Source: Puffinus mauretanicus (taxonomy: Eukaryota > Chordata > Aves > Procellariiformes > Procellariidae). Taken from it: 64,000 bases of DNA. The stretch spans positions 1 through 64,000 of the forward strand of contig JAJKFH010001167.1 of assembly GCA_023333565.1 (NCBI GenBank), given 5' to 3'. The translations under genes were made by a program, and so were the position numbers. Under the pieces are notes generated by a model that was not told the DNA's origin, did not search any database, and was given only the letters and a program-made list of their open reading frames with translations. Shown piece after piece: positions 41,501 through 54,538 of this stretch (positions are counted from its first letter, which is position 1; each line of letters starts with the position of its first letter).

Positions 41501-44500
41501 ACCATTCTCAATCAAAAGCTATGAATGACTGAGGTAAAAGAACAAAAAAAAAACCTTCTCAGTTAGTATTTTGGATTTATAGACCAATGAGAGATTGACT
41601 CAGTCTTTAAAATAAATGGATGACCTAATTTTGTTTAACCTCTCTCCCTTTAGCTGGAAAGGCAACTGCTGATGCAGAACCAGATGAGAGAGAGACAAAC
41701 AGCCATACAGATTGCTTGGACACGGGAATTTCTCAAATATTTTGGGACATTTTTTGGACTTACTGCTATAGGTTTAACAGCTGGGTATGACGTTTATTTC
41801 CTAACAGAAAATATAAATATATTATGTGTATAATTCTATGATGCAGGCTCTTCCTTTTGTATTATAACAAGTAGTTATTTTTATCCAGTAACTGCTCAGA
41901 GGTTGATTAGATGACAAAGTGACTCTGATTTCTGTCTGCTTCCAGATGTGTTTTGGTTATGTCTGTACTGCAGACTTACATAAAAGCAGAGACATGTGAG
42001 CTGACAATAAAATGATACAGCTAAGGTACCAAAAGTTCAGTGTAAAATAAAAGTTGTGTGTGGAACAGGAGGGATTGTTTAAAAGCGATGCTATTTTCTT
42101 GTCTGTATTGTAATTTAATGAACTATTAATGAGCAACAAATCCTCCACCATTTGAATTTTTTAATGTCAGTGAACAAGTGGACATATTCTGAAATCTGTT
42201 CACTTAAAATTTGAATCAAGAAACTCACCCAAGGGGAAAAAAAACCTGGCTAATAAAGCTATATTGCATGGGGAAGAACTTGTCTTATAGGACTTTGTTT
42301 GGTAACATGTTTTTCTTGTGCTATAACATGATTAGATGGAATGTAGGAAATATTTGTGAGTTTATGTACATAGTACAGATTAAATGCACCTTATGCATTA
42401 TGTGTTCTCTGTGGACTCAGATGCATTTGGAACTGAACATAATATCCTGATTGCTACATGTTGCATGTGGCTGGATGGATATATGCATGTGCACATGCAT
42501 GCTACATGAGTTAGATAATCCCATTTTTGTTAGATATATTCAAAACTCACTTGAAGCATTTTTTTTAATACCCTTGGGTTGAGAGTGGAGCAAGAAGGCA
42601 ACCAGAAGACGAATTCTTCTGAGGAAATTAAGACTTGTTTTTATTTGATTAGAGAGTGTAGAAGGATACACAAGTCCTAGACAGTCAAGGTCAACCTAAA
42701 CTAACAGTGCCCATGTGCCGGATGTCCTAAATAATCTTATTTCTTCCTTCTTTTTTTTTTTTTTTTAAACAGGGCAATAAAAAAGAAGAACCCAGGACTT
42801 ATACTGCCAATAGTTCCCTTAAGCTTTATATTTGCCTATCAATATGATATGGGCTATGGGACACTGTTGCAAAGAATAAAAGGTATGTATATAAGTCTGT
42901 CTGGTTCACACATAGAACTAAGCTTAATATTTCAGATAACCTCTTATCTTTTTAGAATGGCTGGGAGAAAACTTCCAATTTTCTCTTTTTTTCTGGACAA
43001 GATTTTCTCTTTTTTTCTGGACAAAAATCTTACTCTTTCATTTCTTTTCTTCTCTGTTACAATCAGATACTTTCCCAGTCAAGAGTACTCACTCTACTTT
43101 TACAGACTTTCCCTCCAATTAAGACTGTTCGTTAATTTCTCCTCTCTTGTTTCAAAAAATGTGAATTCTAAGGCTATAAATACAGCTGAAGTAAGCACTG
43201 CATATTTGGGAGAAATGACAGATCTAGTGATTTCCTTCCATATTCCACTCCGATGCTGCTATTTTGGCAAGAGGTAGGGATGGTAAGAGCAAATAAAGGG
43301 ATAGAGACAGGAATCATGCCCTTATACCTTCATGACCAAACACAGTCGTCAGCTGATCATCTTGCCACAGTGCTCTGCTAAGATGGAAAAAAGAAAGGTG
43401 AGTCCCAGAAAGTGCGGTCTCGCCCCATAGTTGCCAGTGGCGGATCTGATTAAGTGATGGATGTTGAGGATTACGGAGGTGCATTTATGTTAGCTCTGAT
43501 TCCTAGTGAAGGAGACATGCTAAGAGAGTGTTCACTGTAACTGAAGACAGCATTGGGCCATGGCTTGTCACCTTCACAAATCATCTTAGTTAACTAGCTT
43601 GATTTTCCTGTCTGCTACTGACACAAACGTACTGAAACAAAATAAAAATTTGTTTCAGCTCTTGGTCTTAGCCTCCAGATCTAAGAGCTAGGTTTCCTAA
43701 CTGTGTACTCCATTGAAAATAATGATAGATTAATTAGACAAACTCTGAGATCAAGTGCAAATATATTTAGGTGATGCAGCAATGTATATCTGCGAACATT
43801 TCCCAAATCCCACTAAATACATTTCTTTGGATTTTAGTATGAAGAGGCAGCTAAGCACAGGGAGAAAAACTGGGTGGCTCTTGGAAATCCGTGTGTTGAA
43901 AAGGAGATTAGTACATACAATGCAGAAGGAATGCTTGGAATTTAAGATTTGTTAATAATTTTCTTTTTAAAAATGAGTTCATTTTCATGCCAGAATTTTG
44001 AAAGAGTAAGCATATCATAATGCAAACCCTATGGCGAGAGTATGTAATGTGTTTACTGAAGACCATGTGGTCGTGTATAGGTTGAAGAGAGGCAATGTGG
44101 TATCCTATTGCTTTCCAAATAGGAAAAGTCATCTTCGTAACTTCAGATCCACTAGGGCAACTGCAGCTGTATGCAAGGCTTGTAAAAACATTCTGGAGAA
44201 TAGAAGCTATGCAGCCAAATGGACAATAAGATAAAATGAAATATGCCAACTTAACTCTGTCTTTTCCAGGAAAATAATTTCTCTTTTCCAAAAGAAACGT
44301 GGTAGATCTACTATAAACTCATTTAGTGTGGTATCACATGAAGATTAAGTTAGCATGAAGCACATGGAAATTAGTAGACAGGTAAGCATTGGAGTAAAGA
44401 GAAGATGTCAAAGGTTTGTGCTTAAAGAGGAAGGCTAGGCTTTGGCAGGGTTAATATCAATATTCCTCAAGATTTGGTCTGGATCTGCTTTTGTTTCTTA

Positions 44501-47500
44501 TTTGAAATCATGAGTGAGTTATACCAATCAAATCTGTGGATGACAAACTTGATTGGTGTCATCAACAGAGAAGAAATAAACTGTAGTACAAGAAGAACTG
44601 ATGTCCTGAAAAACTGAGATAATAAAATAGGATTCAGTTTGATAAGAAGGTCAGCGAGAAGCTAGAGACTAATAGAGTTTTCTACTATCAGAGCTCACCA
44701 GCTGGAAATGATAGAAAAAGGGGAAAACGTGAATGTATTAGGTGATCACAGAATTAATATAATCCAGTAGTGTGATGAAATTATGAGAATCAAGCAAAGT
44801 CTAGAAACATCAGGTGAGGTTTCCTAGGATCACAGCATGGTTGAGGTTGGAAGGAACCTCTGGAGGTCCAATCCCCCTGCTCAGGCAGGATCACCTAGAG
44901 CCAATTGCCCAGGAAAATGTCCAGATGGCTTTTTAATATCTCCAGGGATGGATATTCCACAACCTTAGTACAACTAGAGAGTACAGATAGGAAGGTATTG
45001 ATGCAGGAAAACAGTGCTACCTTCCTTGGAAATTTATACATAATTTGGATCACTTCTGTGTAAGGAATCTAGAATTACCAAAAAGTTAAAATTATCAGGG
45101 AATGCTGAGCTGCTTTGCGAGAGAAAACGAAGTGATTAGCCTTGTAAAAAGACCTGAGACGTCTGGGTTTACAGATCTTACTTACAGGATAGGATAAAGG
45201 AAAGTAAGAGAAGGAAATTAAACTAATTACTAATATCAGCACTAGAATAAAAGGAAGTGGACTAGCCTGAATGAATCTGGGCTGGAAATCAGGAGAAGGT
45301 TCGTAATTACGTGGAAATCGTGTTCAGGAGTTTATTTTTATTTTAAGATTAAAATTAAGTAGTTGAAGAGAAGGTTTTATGACACAATTGACTTGCAGCC
45401 ATAATGCTTGTTCTTATTACTCAGCTGATCCCTGTGTCCACTCCCATACTACTTTCTCAACCGCTTCTCTGCTTGCCCACGTGTTCTATTGGTGCATGTC
45501 ATGCTTCATCTCTGTGGTGTAATAATGAATGTATACACCATTCCCTTTATTGTTCCCACTTTAACTGGTCTTTTTCCTCCAGGGTACACCTATCTCCAGC
45601 CTCGGGGCCAATTCCCAATTCCCTAATCTAATCTGCAGCTATGTCTGTGCTGCACAATCTTCCTTGTATCTGAACCACCTTGATTAAATAGCCCTGCATC
45701 TGCTGTCCATTTTTTGGAATCAGCTTACACCCCTGGAAGGTTTTTCTCTTTCTCTTTCACCAGGCATTTTGTCTCTGATCTTGCTTACAGTTCATTTTTT
45801 CTTCTGCCTCTAGTCTACTTGTCGAAACATTTTCTCATGACTTGCTTATTCTCCCATGTTGAAATTGGAAGGGTTTTTTCGTGCTTTATAGCTTGCACTA
45901 ATTAAAGCAAAAACTGGGGACATAGGGGGAAATACCTGTTTTGAGTTCTGCTTGTGCTGCTGAAAAGCCATAAGTGTGCCAGGGCCATGTGTCAGAACTG
46001 AATCTTTTGGGGATGGCAGGGTTACAGAACAGCCCTCAGGTGCACCATCTTTTCTGAATGGCTGAGGACACTAAGAATCAGTCATGGACCTGCTATCTGT
46101 GTTCTTGGCCTTGCTGTTTTGGTTTTCCTCCCAGTCCAGGTACATATTTCTAGTGTTTTCAGACAAATTATTAGAGGAGGGGAGGGATTGTGCACAGAAC
46201 TTCTCCACTAAGCAATGAAACTCTGGCTACCGTTTCCAAGATTTAGATAGCTCACTGCTTGTATCCTGAGCAATGTGAGAAGGATGGTGACTGAGCAATC
46301 TGCTCTAGTGCATGTGAGTGACAAGCATGGAGATTTGACTATCTATAACATCTCTCTGTCACCTAAGATCTCTTGCTATTCCATAATCAGATGCTATATG
46401 CAACTGACTGATATTGTGTTATTACCAGTTATTGGGAGTTGTAACCAGTGTCGTCCTGTTGGATATTATTGGTGTGTGGAGATCCCAAGCACTACCAAAA
46501 TTGCAGTTGGAGACTTCAGCATTCAGGCCTGGTTTAAAGAATAACCACAATCTTGACTGCATTACAATGTTCAGTCAGGTTTTTTGCACACAAATACAGT
46601 TTCAAATCACTGCCGTAAGGATCATCAGGCTGGGAGTTAAGGCACAGGTAAACAAGATTGTTGGCATTGTAGCAAATGGCATCAGTCAAAACAAACACAT
46701 TCTTTGCCTAATCTTCATCGTTTCTTATATCACAATCAGACCACCACATAGTTATGTATGATGTTCAATCTGTATCTTTGTTTTTTGGATTTTCTGTCCT
46801 AGATGTTTTCATTCCAGCCTTACCCAGAGCATTCTGCACCCCACAACTTTTCCCTGCTATGCTGTTAAAACTGCATGTTTAGGTAACTGTCTTAGCAAAT
46901 CTTTTTGTGAGCAGTATGCTTTGACCAATGCTTCTTCAAGTCCTGTGCTACCCACTTTCTGCCTGTAGCCTGACATCTCTTAGCGTAGGCCTGAGACAAG
47001 AAGAAAAATTGTGCCCAAATATGGCATGTCTAGGATACTGTGTAGTGGGAATTGTTAAAGCTTATGTATGCTTTTATGCGTATGTCTGATCTGCCCTCTT
47101 CTCAGACTCCTAACTGGTCAAATACAGTATGGGGTTAGTACAAAGTACATGGTGATACTAAGTCCTTGCTGTGTCTCATGCCTCCATTCCAAAGCATGTG
47201 TGTAATAAATCTCTAAACGAAACACGACTATAACTCAGTGTAGTTTTTAGGCTAACAGAAATGGCAACAACAGCAGCACAATTGATTGTTTTGGGCTGAA
47301 GTTCTTTCAAACAAATACAGCCTGAGGCAGATACTCACTTCAGAACAAACACTTCCGTGTGCAGTTATCCCACCAGGCCAAAATTCCTTAAAGACAACTT
47401 TAATGCTAGTGGCATCAGCTCGTTTGTAAAATACATAGTTGTGACCTGGTATTTTGTTGTTCTGGACCAAACAAGAATAGCTTAATCAGTTTCTTTTTTT

Positions 47501-47694
47501 TTTTTTTTAAAATTCCTTTGCTCTCTCACAGTAAGGGTGAGGAAATTTATTTAATTTCTTTATTTTTTTAAGGTGAAGCAGAGAACATATTGGATACACA
47601 GAGCACTTTGCTAGAATTGCCGAAAGGACCGCTCACTTATGAAGACCTGGAGAAAATCAGAAGATCTCAGAGCAAGTTCTTCATAGAAAAATAG
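20368..47694 (+). CDS. PLGRKT: Plasminogen receptor with C-terminal lysine (Plg-RKT), four coding exons
   Basis: Small integral membrane protein that binds plasminogen through its C-terminal lysine and promotes its activation at the cell surface, notably on macrophages. Coding exons are 20368-20448, 41654-41784, 42773-42882 and 47573-47694. All introns are GT-AG and their phases (0, 2, 1) join into 147 aa, the same length as human. The N-terminus [19 protein letters not shown] is close to human. Two hydrophobic segments lie at about 53-71 and 79-93, separated by a basic AIKKKNP loop. The protein ends in FFIEK, so the defining C-terminal Lys147 is kept. The ATG follows a short leader after a TCCAG acceptor. 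The first coding intron is 21 kb and carries CR1 insertions. It lies divergent from CD274, as in mammals. Confidence 0.97.
24428..24453. repeat. C-rich microsatellite
   Basis: A run of CCCCA/CCCCCA units inside the PLGRKT intron. It is low-complexity sequence; the reverse strand is G-rich and could form a quadruplex. Confidence 0.7.
25690..27188 (+). mobile_element. Old, internally deleted CR1 LINE
   Basis: Plus-strand CR1 ruined by stops and frameshifts. At about 25790-26280 the broken frames still read as the CR1 endonuclease: a GMTETW...DSS motif, then YKLFKKDR, then [12 protein letters not shown]. At about 26460 the sequence jumps to the C-terminal part of the reverse transcriptase region, so the RT core is missing. 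The RT-derived part runs on to a 3' end reading GTCCAACCTCGATTATTCTATGATGATG, a decayed CR1 terminus. It is non-coding today. Confidence 0.85.
28540..29340 (-). mobile_element. Younger CR1 LINE, 5' truncated, RT C-terminus still open
   Basis: Minus-strand CR1 with an intact AGAATCATAGAATCAT terminus. Its frame (29392 down to 28619, 257 codons) is uninterrupted and encodes the C-terminal part of the CR1 ORF2 protein. Typical segments are [22 protein letters not shown], split here as [10 protein letters not shown] and SVASRSRE, then [37 protein letters not shown] and [19 protein letters not shown]. The catalytic RT core and the endonuclease are absent through 5' truncation, so it cannot move by itself. 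The open frame suggests a fairly recent insertion. Confidence 0.95.
30829..30868. repeat. T run and TA microsatellite in the PLGRKT intron
   Basis: A T run followed by about nine TA units and a further TATATAAG stretch. Simple low-complexity sequence. Confidence 0.8.
41654..41784 (+). CDS. PLGRKT: PLGRKT coding exon 2
   Basis: Acceptor CCCTTTAG and donor GTATGA. It encodes [15 protein letters not shown] through the first membrane segment ([16 protein letters not shown]) and ends in phase 2. The block [13 protein letters not shown] matches the mammalian protein. Confidence 0.96.
42773..42882 (+). CDS. PLGRKT: PLGRKT coding exon 3
   Basis: Preceded by a long T tract and AAACAG acceptor, and ended by a GTATGTAT donor. 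It encodes the basic loop AIKKKNP, the second membrane segment and the segment [13 protein letters not shown], and ends in phase 1. Confidence 0.96.
42979..43024. repeat. Short tandem duplication, period 24
   Basis: Two exact 22-base pyrimidine-rich copies at 42979-43000 and 43003-43024, separated by GA. They lie about 100 bases downstream of PLGRKT coding exon 3. Confidence 0.85.
44824..44970 (-). mobile_element. CR1 retroposon 3' fragment, divergent subfamily
   Basis: Reads GGATCACAGCATGGTTGAGG, then a GGAAGGAACCTCTGGAGGTC block and CTCCAGGGATGGATATTCCACAACC, which is the reverse complement of a CR1 3' region. It is a different and older subfamily than the copies at 1519 and 28540. Confidence 0.85.
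47573..47694 (+). CDS. PLGRKT: PLGRKT last coding exon
   Basis: Follows a T-rich tract with an AAG acceptor. It encodes the acidic C-terminal region beginning [10 protein letters not shown] and ends SQSKFFIEK before TAG. The terminal lysine is the plasminogen-binding feature of the family. Confidence 0.95.
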
Positions 47695-48182
47695 GGAGAT
47701 GGTATTAAAGCTTAATATCTGAAATTGATTATAATACTGGTTTTGGACATAAATGAATCATTAAAATTTTGAGAAAATTATGAGCTTTTATAAAATCAAA
47801 ATATAATTCTTTTTTTTAAATCAGTACTTTCTAAAGCAATGATTTTCATATTATATGTATCTCTTGAAAATATCCATTGTTGCTGTAGTATATTTTTCTT
47901 GTTTAGAATGAAATACTGAATTTCCACTGTCTATTTAGGGTCTGAAAATAACTTTCACCTGTAGTAAAAATGGCTGGTACTGACCAAACTCACTATAATC
48001 AACAAAAATAAGTTAATTGGTAGTTACAAATTTGTATAAATATGGTCATAATTTTCAAATCTATTTAAGGATGCACAGATCAATTTGAAGTCAGGAATAG
48101 ACAGTCAACTTCTTTGAAAAATAAGACTTTTTATTTGCTGTTCTTTACGCAGTAAACTCACCATCTCTGCTTCAAATTCTGA

Positions 48183-48188
48183 AATAAA
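48183..48188 (+). terminator. PLGRKT: Candidate PLGRKT poly(A) signal
   Basis: A canonical AATAAA, 489 bases past the PLGRKT stop codon. Nothing in the sequence excludes other cleavage sites further on. Confidence 0.5.
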
Positions 48189-48199
48189 CAGCTTTTATC

Positions 48200-51100
48200 A
48201 GAAGTAGGTTCAGAAGTAAACACGTCACTTGCTAACTGTGTGTTTTACTCCTAGGAAAAACTGTATTAAAGTATGAGCAGAGATAATTTCTCAAAAAGAG
48301 AAAACAAATTATGTAGCTATTTCCTGAATCTTTTTCATGCTTGTCTGACATTCTGAAGCTCAGGATAATTTGTTTACATGAAATCAGAGTTTCACTACTA
48401 AGATGAATATTAACTTAGGCTAACAGCAAGCAAAATTATTAATGTATGTTTTTGTAATGGGTAGATCCAAGGAGCCTTACAAGTACTGAAAAACTGAGGG
48501 ATTTTTTGCATGCCTTTACTCTAGCATGGTATATACTGAGAATATAATTTTAGTATATTTTAGTGTTCTGATGTTACACTTGGAAAAAAAAAATACATCT
48601 TTCTGTATTGGAAATCTTCTTTAAAAACGGATTATTTTGTGTTTTGGATAGAAACTCTTCTAGCATTAGTGTAATTGTGGAATGAAAAACAAATGCTCAA
48701 AAAGCATCCAATAATTAATTAAGCCAAGTCTGTATTTACAATTTGTTGAGTTAGAAATTAAAATTCCAGCTGGAGATAATGCCACGAATCTGTTTTTGAA
48801 GACTACTTGACGAAAATTAGAATATTGTTACAGTTATAATATATAACAGGTTACAGGTGAATATATAACAAAAAAAAGCTTCTCAACGTAGAAGAAATTA
48901 ATAGCACAGTTTCCATAGCTGTGTAAGGTTGATTTCTGAAAGTGCATTCACTTCTGCATTCAATCACTTCTGTAATTGGTTCTGTCATCTGCATACTAAC
49001 AATGCATACAATCTGTAACAGATTTCAAATGTGATACATTTTAATGTGCAGAGTGATAAAACAGGTTATAATAGCTTGTTTGGTTATAATAGCTTGGTCT
49101 ACACTTTGGCTCTTTAGGATTTAAGGCAGTGATTTTAATTGTCTTGGAAGGTGTGCCTCAACTCAGCCTATGGTGCTACCCATGTTCTGCGAGCTCACAA
49201 AATGCAGCCCAAGACCATCTCATGTTTTCTGCCTGTCCTATAACATAATCCCTCACCACTTGCTGCTATATTATGTACTACTCTAAGGGCATATGTATCC
49301 CTGCTTCCTTGTTTTGCCTTGAATAACAGATCATCTACTACCTTTCCTCCAAGTTCTGAAGTCTACCTTGCTTTAATTTTGAAGAAGTTATAATAGCTTT
49401 CTATGCTTTGATCTCTGCCATCTATTGATACTCTTTCTTCCAAGGAACAAAAACAATTAAACCAGCTTGTTTTGTTGTTTGTATGTCTCCACCTGTGCCT
49501 TTTAACCCACCTTTTAATCCTATGAAGGACATTTTTACAAGAGGGCGGTTTTAATAGTCCGTACAGCAGTTTTACTTACAAATCTTAGAAAATTAGGAAA
49601 TACCCTAATCCCGTCCACTGTGAATTAGGAATTAGTATCTGTGTGTTTGCAATAGATTGCTGGCTGTGGTGTTGGATCAGGAGGCAGTTGAAAGAAGCAA
49701 GCAGGTTAAGCAAAATCATGACCCAGATAGCAGTTTTAGGAGATAGTAGGATAGCTATTTATTACTCCATCCTAGGTAAGTTTGAATTTTTTTTTCTCCC
49801 AAAGGTTAAACTTAAATCAATAGTGTTAATCCATTGCAAGACTCCACACTAAAAACTGATGGAAATGCGGCAAGTTTAATTCAGTGTTACACAGTGAGTA
49901 TCAGTGAAATTTAGAAAGGAAAAGCAACAGGCTCTAAGTAGGACAGTCTAATGCCAAACCCAGAAATGGATTTAAACAGGCACATAGAATGTGCCAAAGA
50001 TCGTCAAGAAGTTAAGGGTTAGTCACCTTTACTGCCTTTATTTTTTTACTGTTAGCTTTGCTTTTTTCTTGATAAATATATGCTTTTGTTTTGAAGACGC
50101 TCGTTCTTTGTTACTGAGTAGTTATTCTACTGCCGGTGTATTAATCAAAATGCTTGCATGTGCCAAGCCCGGTCACATAAATGCAGAGCTACAGAGTGGT
50201 CGAACTGTATGATTTCCTTCAGAGAACAATGAAGGAAGGCAGGAAGGCTTACCTCTGACAGCGTCTACTTCAGGGAAATAGATGTTTACAGCACAAGTTG
50301 CCCATAATCATCATACCAGTGGTACTCATAGAAATAAATAAATAAAACCCGTAAAACATCCTGCTCCCTTCTGTCATTGGTGCTCAACTGGCTTCATCTG
50401 TAAGAGTTACTTTAATGTATCACAGCAACTGTCTTTGTTTTCATGAATCATTGGGGAAGAGAAGGAGAATAACTGCAGGGGCAGCTTGTTCTGACCTGAG
50501 GGCACTACTCTTACCACCTTAATCCTGTTGGTTTTTCTGGTCATGATGTCTGATAGCCATGTATCCTGAATCAGTGTCACTGAAAGCAGGATTCTTCTGG
50601 GAAAGTGAGAAGTCAGTCATGATTAGGATGTCAAAATTAAACTCCTTGTGTTCTCATTATGGGTATGTCTCATTTAGAATCCAAGAAAGTGCACGCTACT
50701 TGCGAGCCACAACTGCCTGCCCCACACTTCTCTTGTTAATCTGTTTTTGATAGGATACGTGAGTATTGTTGAGAAAAGCAAGCAAAGTTACTTTTGGGAG
50801 TCCATTTTGGGCCCCTTCCTTTATTCCTTGGATGAATGATTTAACTTTTCTGAACCTTTCCTTATGATAGGGAAAGTTAATTCTTACAGCCCCTTCCTAA
50901 ATGTTTTGAAGTTATGACTATGACTGCATATCACTGCTTTTAAAAGAAGGGGAAAGCACTTACGTGGACACACACAAATGAGATCATTTCTGCATTATTA
51001 TTTAATTGCTTAATCAGTCTTGGAATTCATTATATAAAAATGCTTGGATTCCTTTATTTTTCAGCTGTTAGCTTTCTTAAAGGTGAACTACTTTCTAAAA

Positions 51101-54040
51101 CCCACAATCATCTTCTGATGAAGCCCTGCATAAGGTAGCTGGATAACACTGGTACTTAGTCACCAATCGCATGCAGTGGTATTTCACATTCTTCCAGAAT
51201 CCTGTCTAGTCCTAAGCAAAATTAAGAAATATTTTAAATTCATGTTTGGGCAACTTTCAAAAACTAAGTAGTTCTTGCAGCAGTGAATTGCATGAATTTG
51301 AAATGAAGTCTCTGAAAAAAGACTAATGAAGTCTGTGCATTTCTGTCCTACATCTGATCTTCTGTGTAGATTGTCTGACATTTAACATATGAATAAGCCT
51401 TTCAATCAAGGTATTTGAGGCTACCAAAGTATTATTAAAGTGTATCTTTTTTATTTAGCCACCTGCTTTCATGAAACATCCTCTACCCTCTATAAACTTC
51501 GATTGCTATTGGCCAACAGATTCAAAATTTAGTGCGAGGGAGAGAAACAGTACAATCATCTTTACCTTATTTTAGGAAACTAAAATATACAAAATACTTG
51601 CCTTGAGACAGTACACTGGAGGTACCCATCTTGCGAGATCCTGCAGATCACGAATGGAATTTCACTTCTTTGCTGTGCTTTTGTGTGCTCTTTATAATTC
51701 AAACAGTAAGAAGGTGGATAGTTACTTCGGACTGGTTGTATTTAAATTATTTATTTTCTTTTGCATGTATTGTTTTGAACAGAAGTAGTTTTTCTAGCTA
51801 TGATGAACAGATAAACAAACCTGGCCTCTGACTTGATTTAAATTCACGGCAAATTACTGAGAGATTGCCAGTTAGGCTTTTCTGTATAAAATCCTGTATG
51901 ATTTAAAGTTATATGACTAACATACTATTCAAATCACAGTAGATGTAGTCAAAAACCCTAGATGCAAAGGCAATGTTACTAAAATATGGCTGGAGGAAAA
52001 ATACTGAGCAATACACCCTACTAGGGAAACTGCATTAAGCATAGTAACATTAAGCAATGTCAAACTACTGCCAGCTCATTCAGATATGATCCTTAATAAA
52101 ACTCATTAACTCGCTGCCTGTTGTTGCAGTCTTTAATCCTAGCAAGAGAGCACTTGTAGCCTATGCTTTTCAACAAGAAGAGTGATAAGAGTGCTGCAGT
52201 GTGGGCTCCCCTGAGGAATTAAGAATGTCTTGAAAAGATACTCCCTCCAAGGCCTCTTTGACAACTCGTGCTCTATCCCTTACCAACAAGTACGACGGAA
52301 AGCACAGAAAGTATTGTTTTTCATATTCAGTAGCCCTGATAAAGAAGCACGTGAGGTCAGAAAAACTGTTTTGAACTATTCGTTTTCCAGCCTCTTCAGC
52401 ACTTGCATTTAGCAGCTGTAGTCAGAGATTATGTGCTTCAGACAGTTGCAAAAATTATGTTCTTACAAAAAAAAAAGGTGGCCATCATAATGCCTGCCTT
52501 TGCTTAGGGAGAGTTAGATGTGGTGCCACAGTAACAGATGGTCCAGTTAAATTTGAAACTAACGCATGTGGAGAGTCCAGGAGTTTTCCAGCTAGACTGA
52601 CAAATCAGCCTACTGCTTGGGGACCTTTCTCGAAATTCCCTGATAAAAACTCTGAGGAAGACGTATCTGACATTTTGGTGCTTTTAAAGACCGGATCCAA
52701 TATTGGGTATGGGCATCAAAGTAGGGTATAAAATAAATTATGTAAGTTTACACGCTAAATAAGTCACCAGATCAGTCACTGCCCAACTCAGGAGGCACCT
52801 TCCTTATTGCCCTGAAAGTTCTGGTAGTGCTCTTGCACATGACTACAGCTCTCCAGTCACCAAAAACAATTCCCTTGCCTAGAAGACTACTTGCAGTCCA
52901 CGAGTAAGTTCACCTGATGTGGTGGGTATTTTCAGAAAAAGTCCACAACACCAACAAGATCAAGCTGCTGCTCTCTTTAGAAATGCAAGTTGTGATTACC
53001 CCTGCGCAACTTGTTTGTAACAGAATAGCAGTTAAGACTTTAACTGCAGGAGAAACAGATTGAGGTTTTGTTCTTCAGGATTGGCAGCCTCCACTTCTGC
53101 GGATTGCATCCTAGTAACAGCCTGGATGATAGTTGGTGTCTACTGTTGAAGTGGTACCATCATCTAAAACATTTAAGACTGGACCAAAAAAGAAAGTTCA
53201 AGTATAGACAACTTTGTAGTTGCTCACTATTCCAGCCTTCCACGGCCTCTTTCTAGATCCGGCTCAGTGTAAAACACCAAAGTCCTCCTTGAAAAGGTGA
53301 TTGGAGTCTATGTCTTCTTTGCCAGCACAGTCATTTACCTTTGTAAACTAGGGTGTCGACCCATGTTTTCTTTGTGCTCTCCTTCTACATTGAGTTCTGA
53401 GGGTTTTTCTCTATACACAAACAGTACTCGAGGGATAGAAAGCATAGGTCTGATGCAAAAGGATCTATAGACAACAGCTTCATGGTATTTTTAGAGAGAT
53501 TAACTTTTCTGGTTTTCCACAATATGACTGTTTATGAAAGGGGACAGCAGCCACTTCTTGTCCTATTGTGCTGGGAAAAAAGCCCAAAAGCAAAGTTTAC
53601 TTTCACAGGACACAAAGTTCTGCTTGGTGACTCCAAAGAACGGCAGCTTTGGTGGCGAGAGCCTGCTGGGGGCTGCTGGCGAAACACACAGGTGTGGAGC
53701 TCCACATCCCCAGAACGCACATGTCGGAGCCGAGGTGTCTCTGATGCTCGGGTGCCTACAGCTGCCACTGAGCGTGGGTCTCGAGAACGACAAACTTGAG
53801 AGGAATTTGGGCTTTTAAATCCCACCTCAAGTGTTCACAGCTTAAGTAGGTCTGCGGAAGTGTGTTTACTTCACTTGCTTCTGTCTTTTTGCTTCAGCCA
53901 ACGTTTTTAGGATGTAGGAGTACTTATGCAGATTCTAGACCTGCAAGAGCAAAAACAGATGAGCAGAAGCTTTTCACGTTTTAAGAGTCATTCGGGAGGG
54001 CACCGGCAACTGGTACTTGACCACAAACAGGAAAAGCTGA
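48200..54040. other. Intergenic sequence between PLGRKT and relaxin
   Basis: AT-rich with short open frames and no recognisable protein domain. There is a microsatellite-like AAATAAATAAATAAA at about 50332-50346. I see no RNA gene. Confidence 0.55.
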
Positions 54041-54491
54041 GGCAGAGACGCCGTGCTCGGCGGCAGGGATGGAGCCTGTCCCCGGGTCGGTGGGGAACCG
54101 GCAGCCGACGGAGGGAGGCCGAAGGTGGGGTGCACCTTCACCGAGGCGTGAGGAGCCGCGACAGCAAGCAAGGGGCAGAAAGAGAAGGGAATCCTGCCCC
54201 AGGGAGCCTCGACGCCGGTTTCAGGCAGAGGGACGGCCCGGCGAGGGAGCTGGCGGCGGGGCCGGGGTGGGGGTGGGGGCTCGCCCCGGCGCGGGGCGCC
54301 CTCGCCGGGGCCGAGGCCGGGGCCGGGTCGGTGACTCAGCGCCGCCCTCAGCGCTTAAAAGGCGGGAGGCGGGCAGGCAACGGCGGCAGCGCGCGCGGCA
54401 CGCGGGGCGGTGGCGCTTGGGCTCGAGGCCGTGAGCGCGAGCGGTTGGGCGGCCGGCGGGTCCGCCTGGGAGTGCGCCCGCGGGAGCGGGA

Positions 54492-54530
54492 CGGGGAGGA
54501 CGGGGACGGGGACGGGGACGGGGAGGACGG
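54492..54530 (+). repeat. GGGGAC-type hexamer array in the relaxin leader
   Basis: Tandem copies of GGGGAC with GGGGAGGAC variants lie immediately upstream of the ATG at 54539. It is probably transcribed as 5'UTR. The G-tracts are regular enough for an RNA quadruplex. Confidence 0.7.
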
Positions 54531-54538
54531 CAGGCGCC

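Larger units (their letters stand above)
20449..41653 (+). other. PLGRKT: Large PLGRKT intron (21 kb)
   Basis: AT-rich intron with no coding exon I can recognise on either strand outside the transposons. It contains a degenerate plus-strand CR1 (25690-27188), a younger minus-strand CR1 (28540-29340), a C-rich microsatellite at about 24428-24453, A-rich runs near 25456, and a T/TA microsatellite at about 30829-30868. Confidence 0.75.
42883..47572 (+). other. PLGRKT: Last PLGRKT intron
   Basis: AT-rich, with no exon recognised. It includes a 24-base-period tandem duplication near its start (42979-43024), a CR1 fragment (44824-44970) and a long T run just upstream of the last exon (about 47491-47508). 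Confidence 0.7.

Noticed and set aside
42849..43277. 142-codon plus-strand frame starting in PLGRKT exon 3
   Set aside because: It uses a different frame from the exon and reads mainly into intron sequence.
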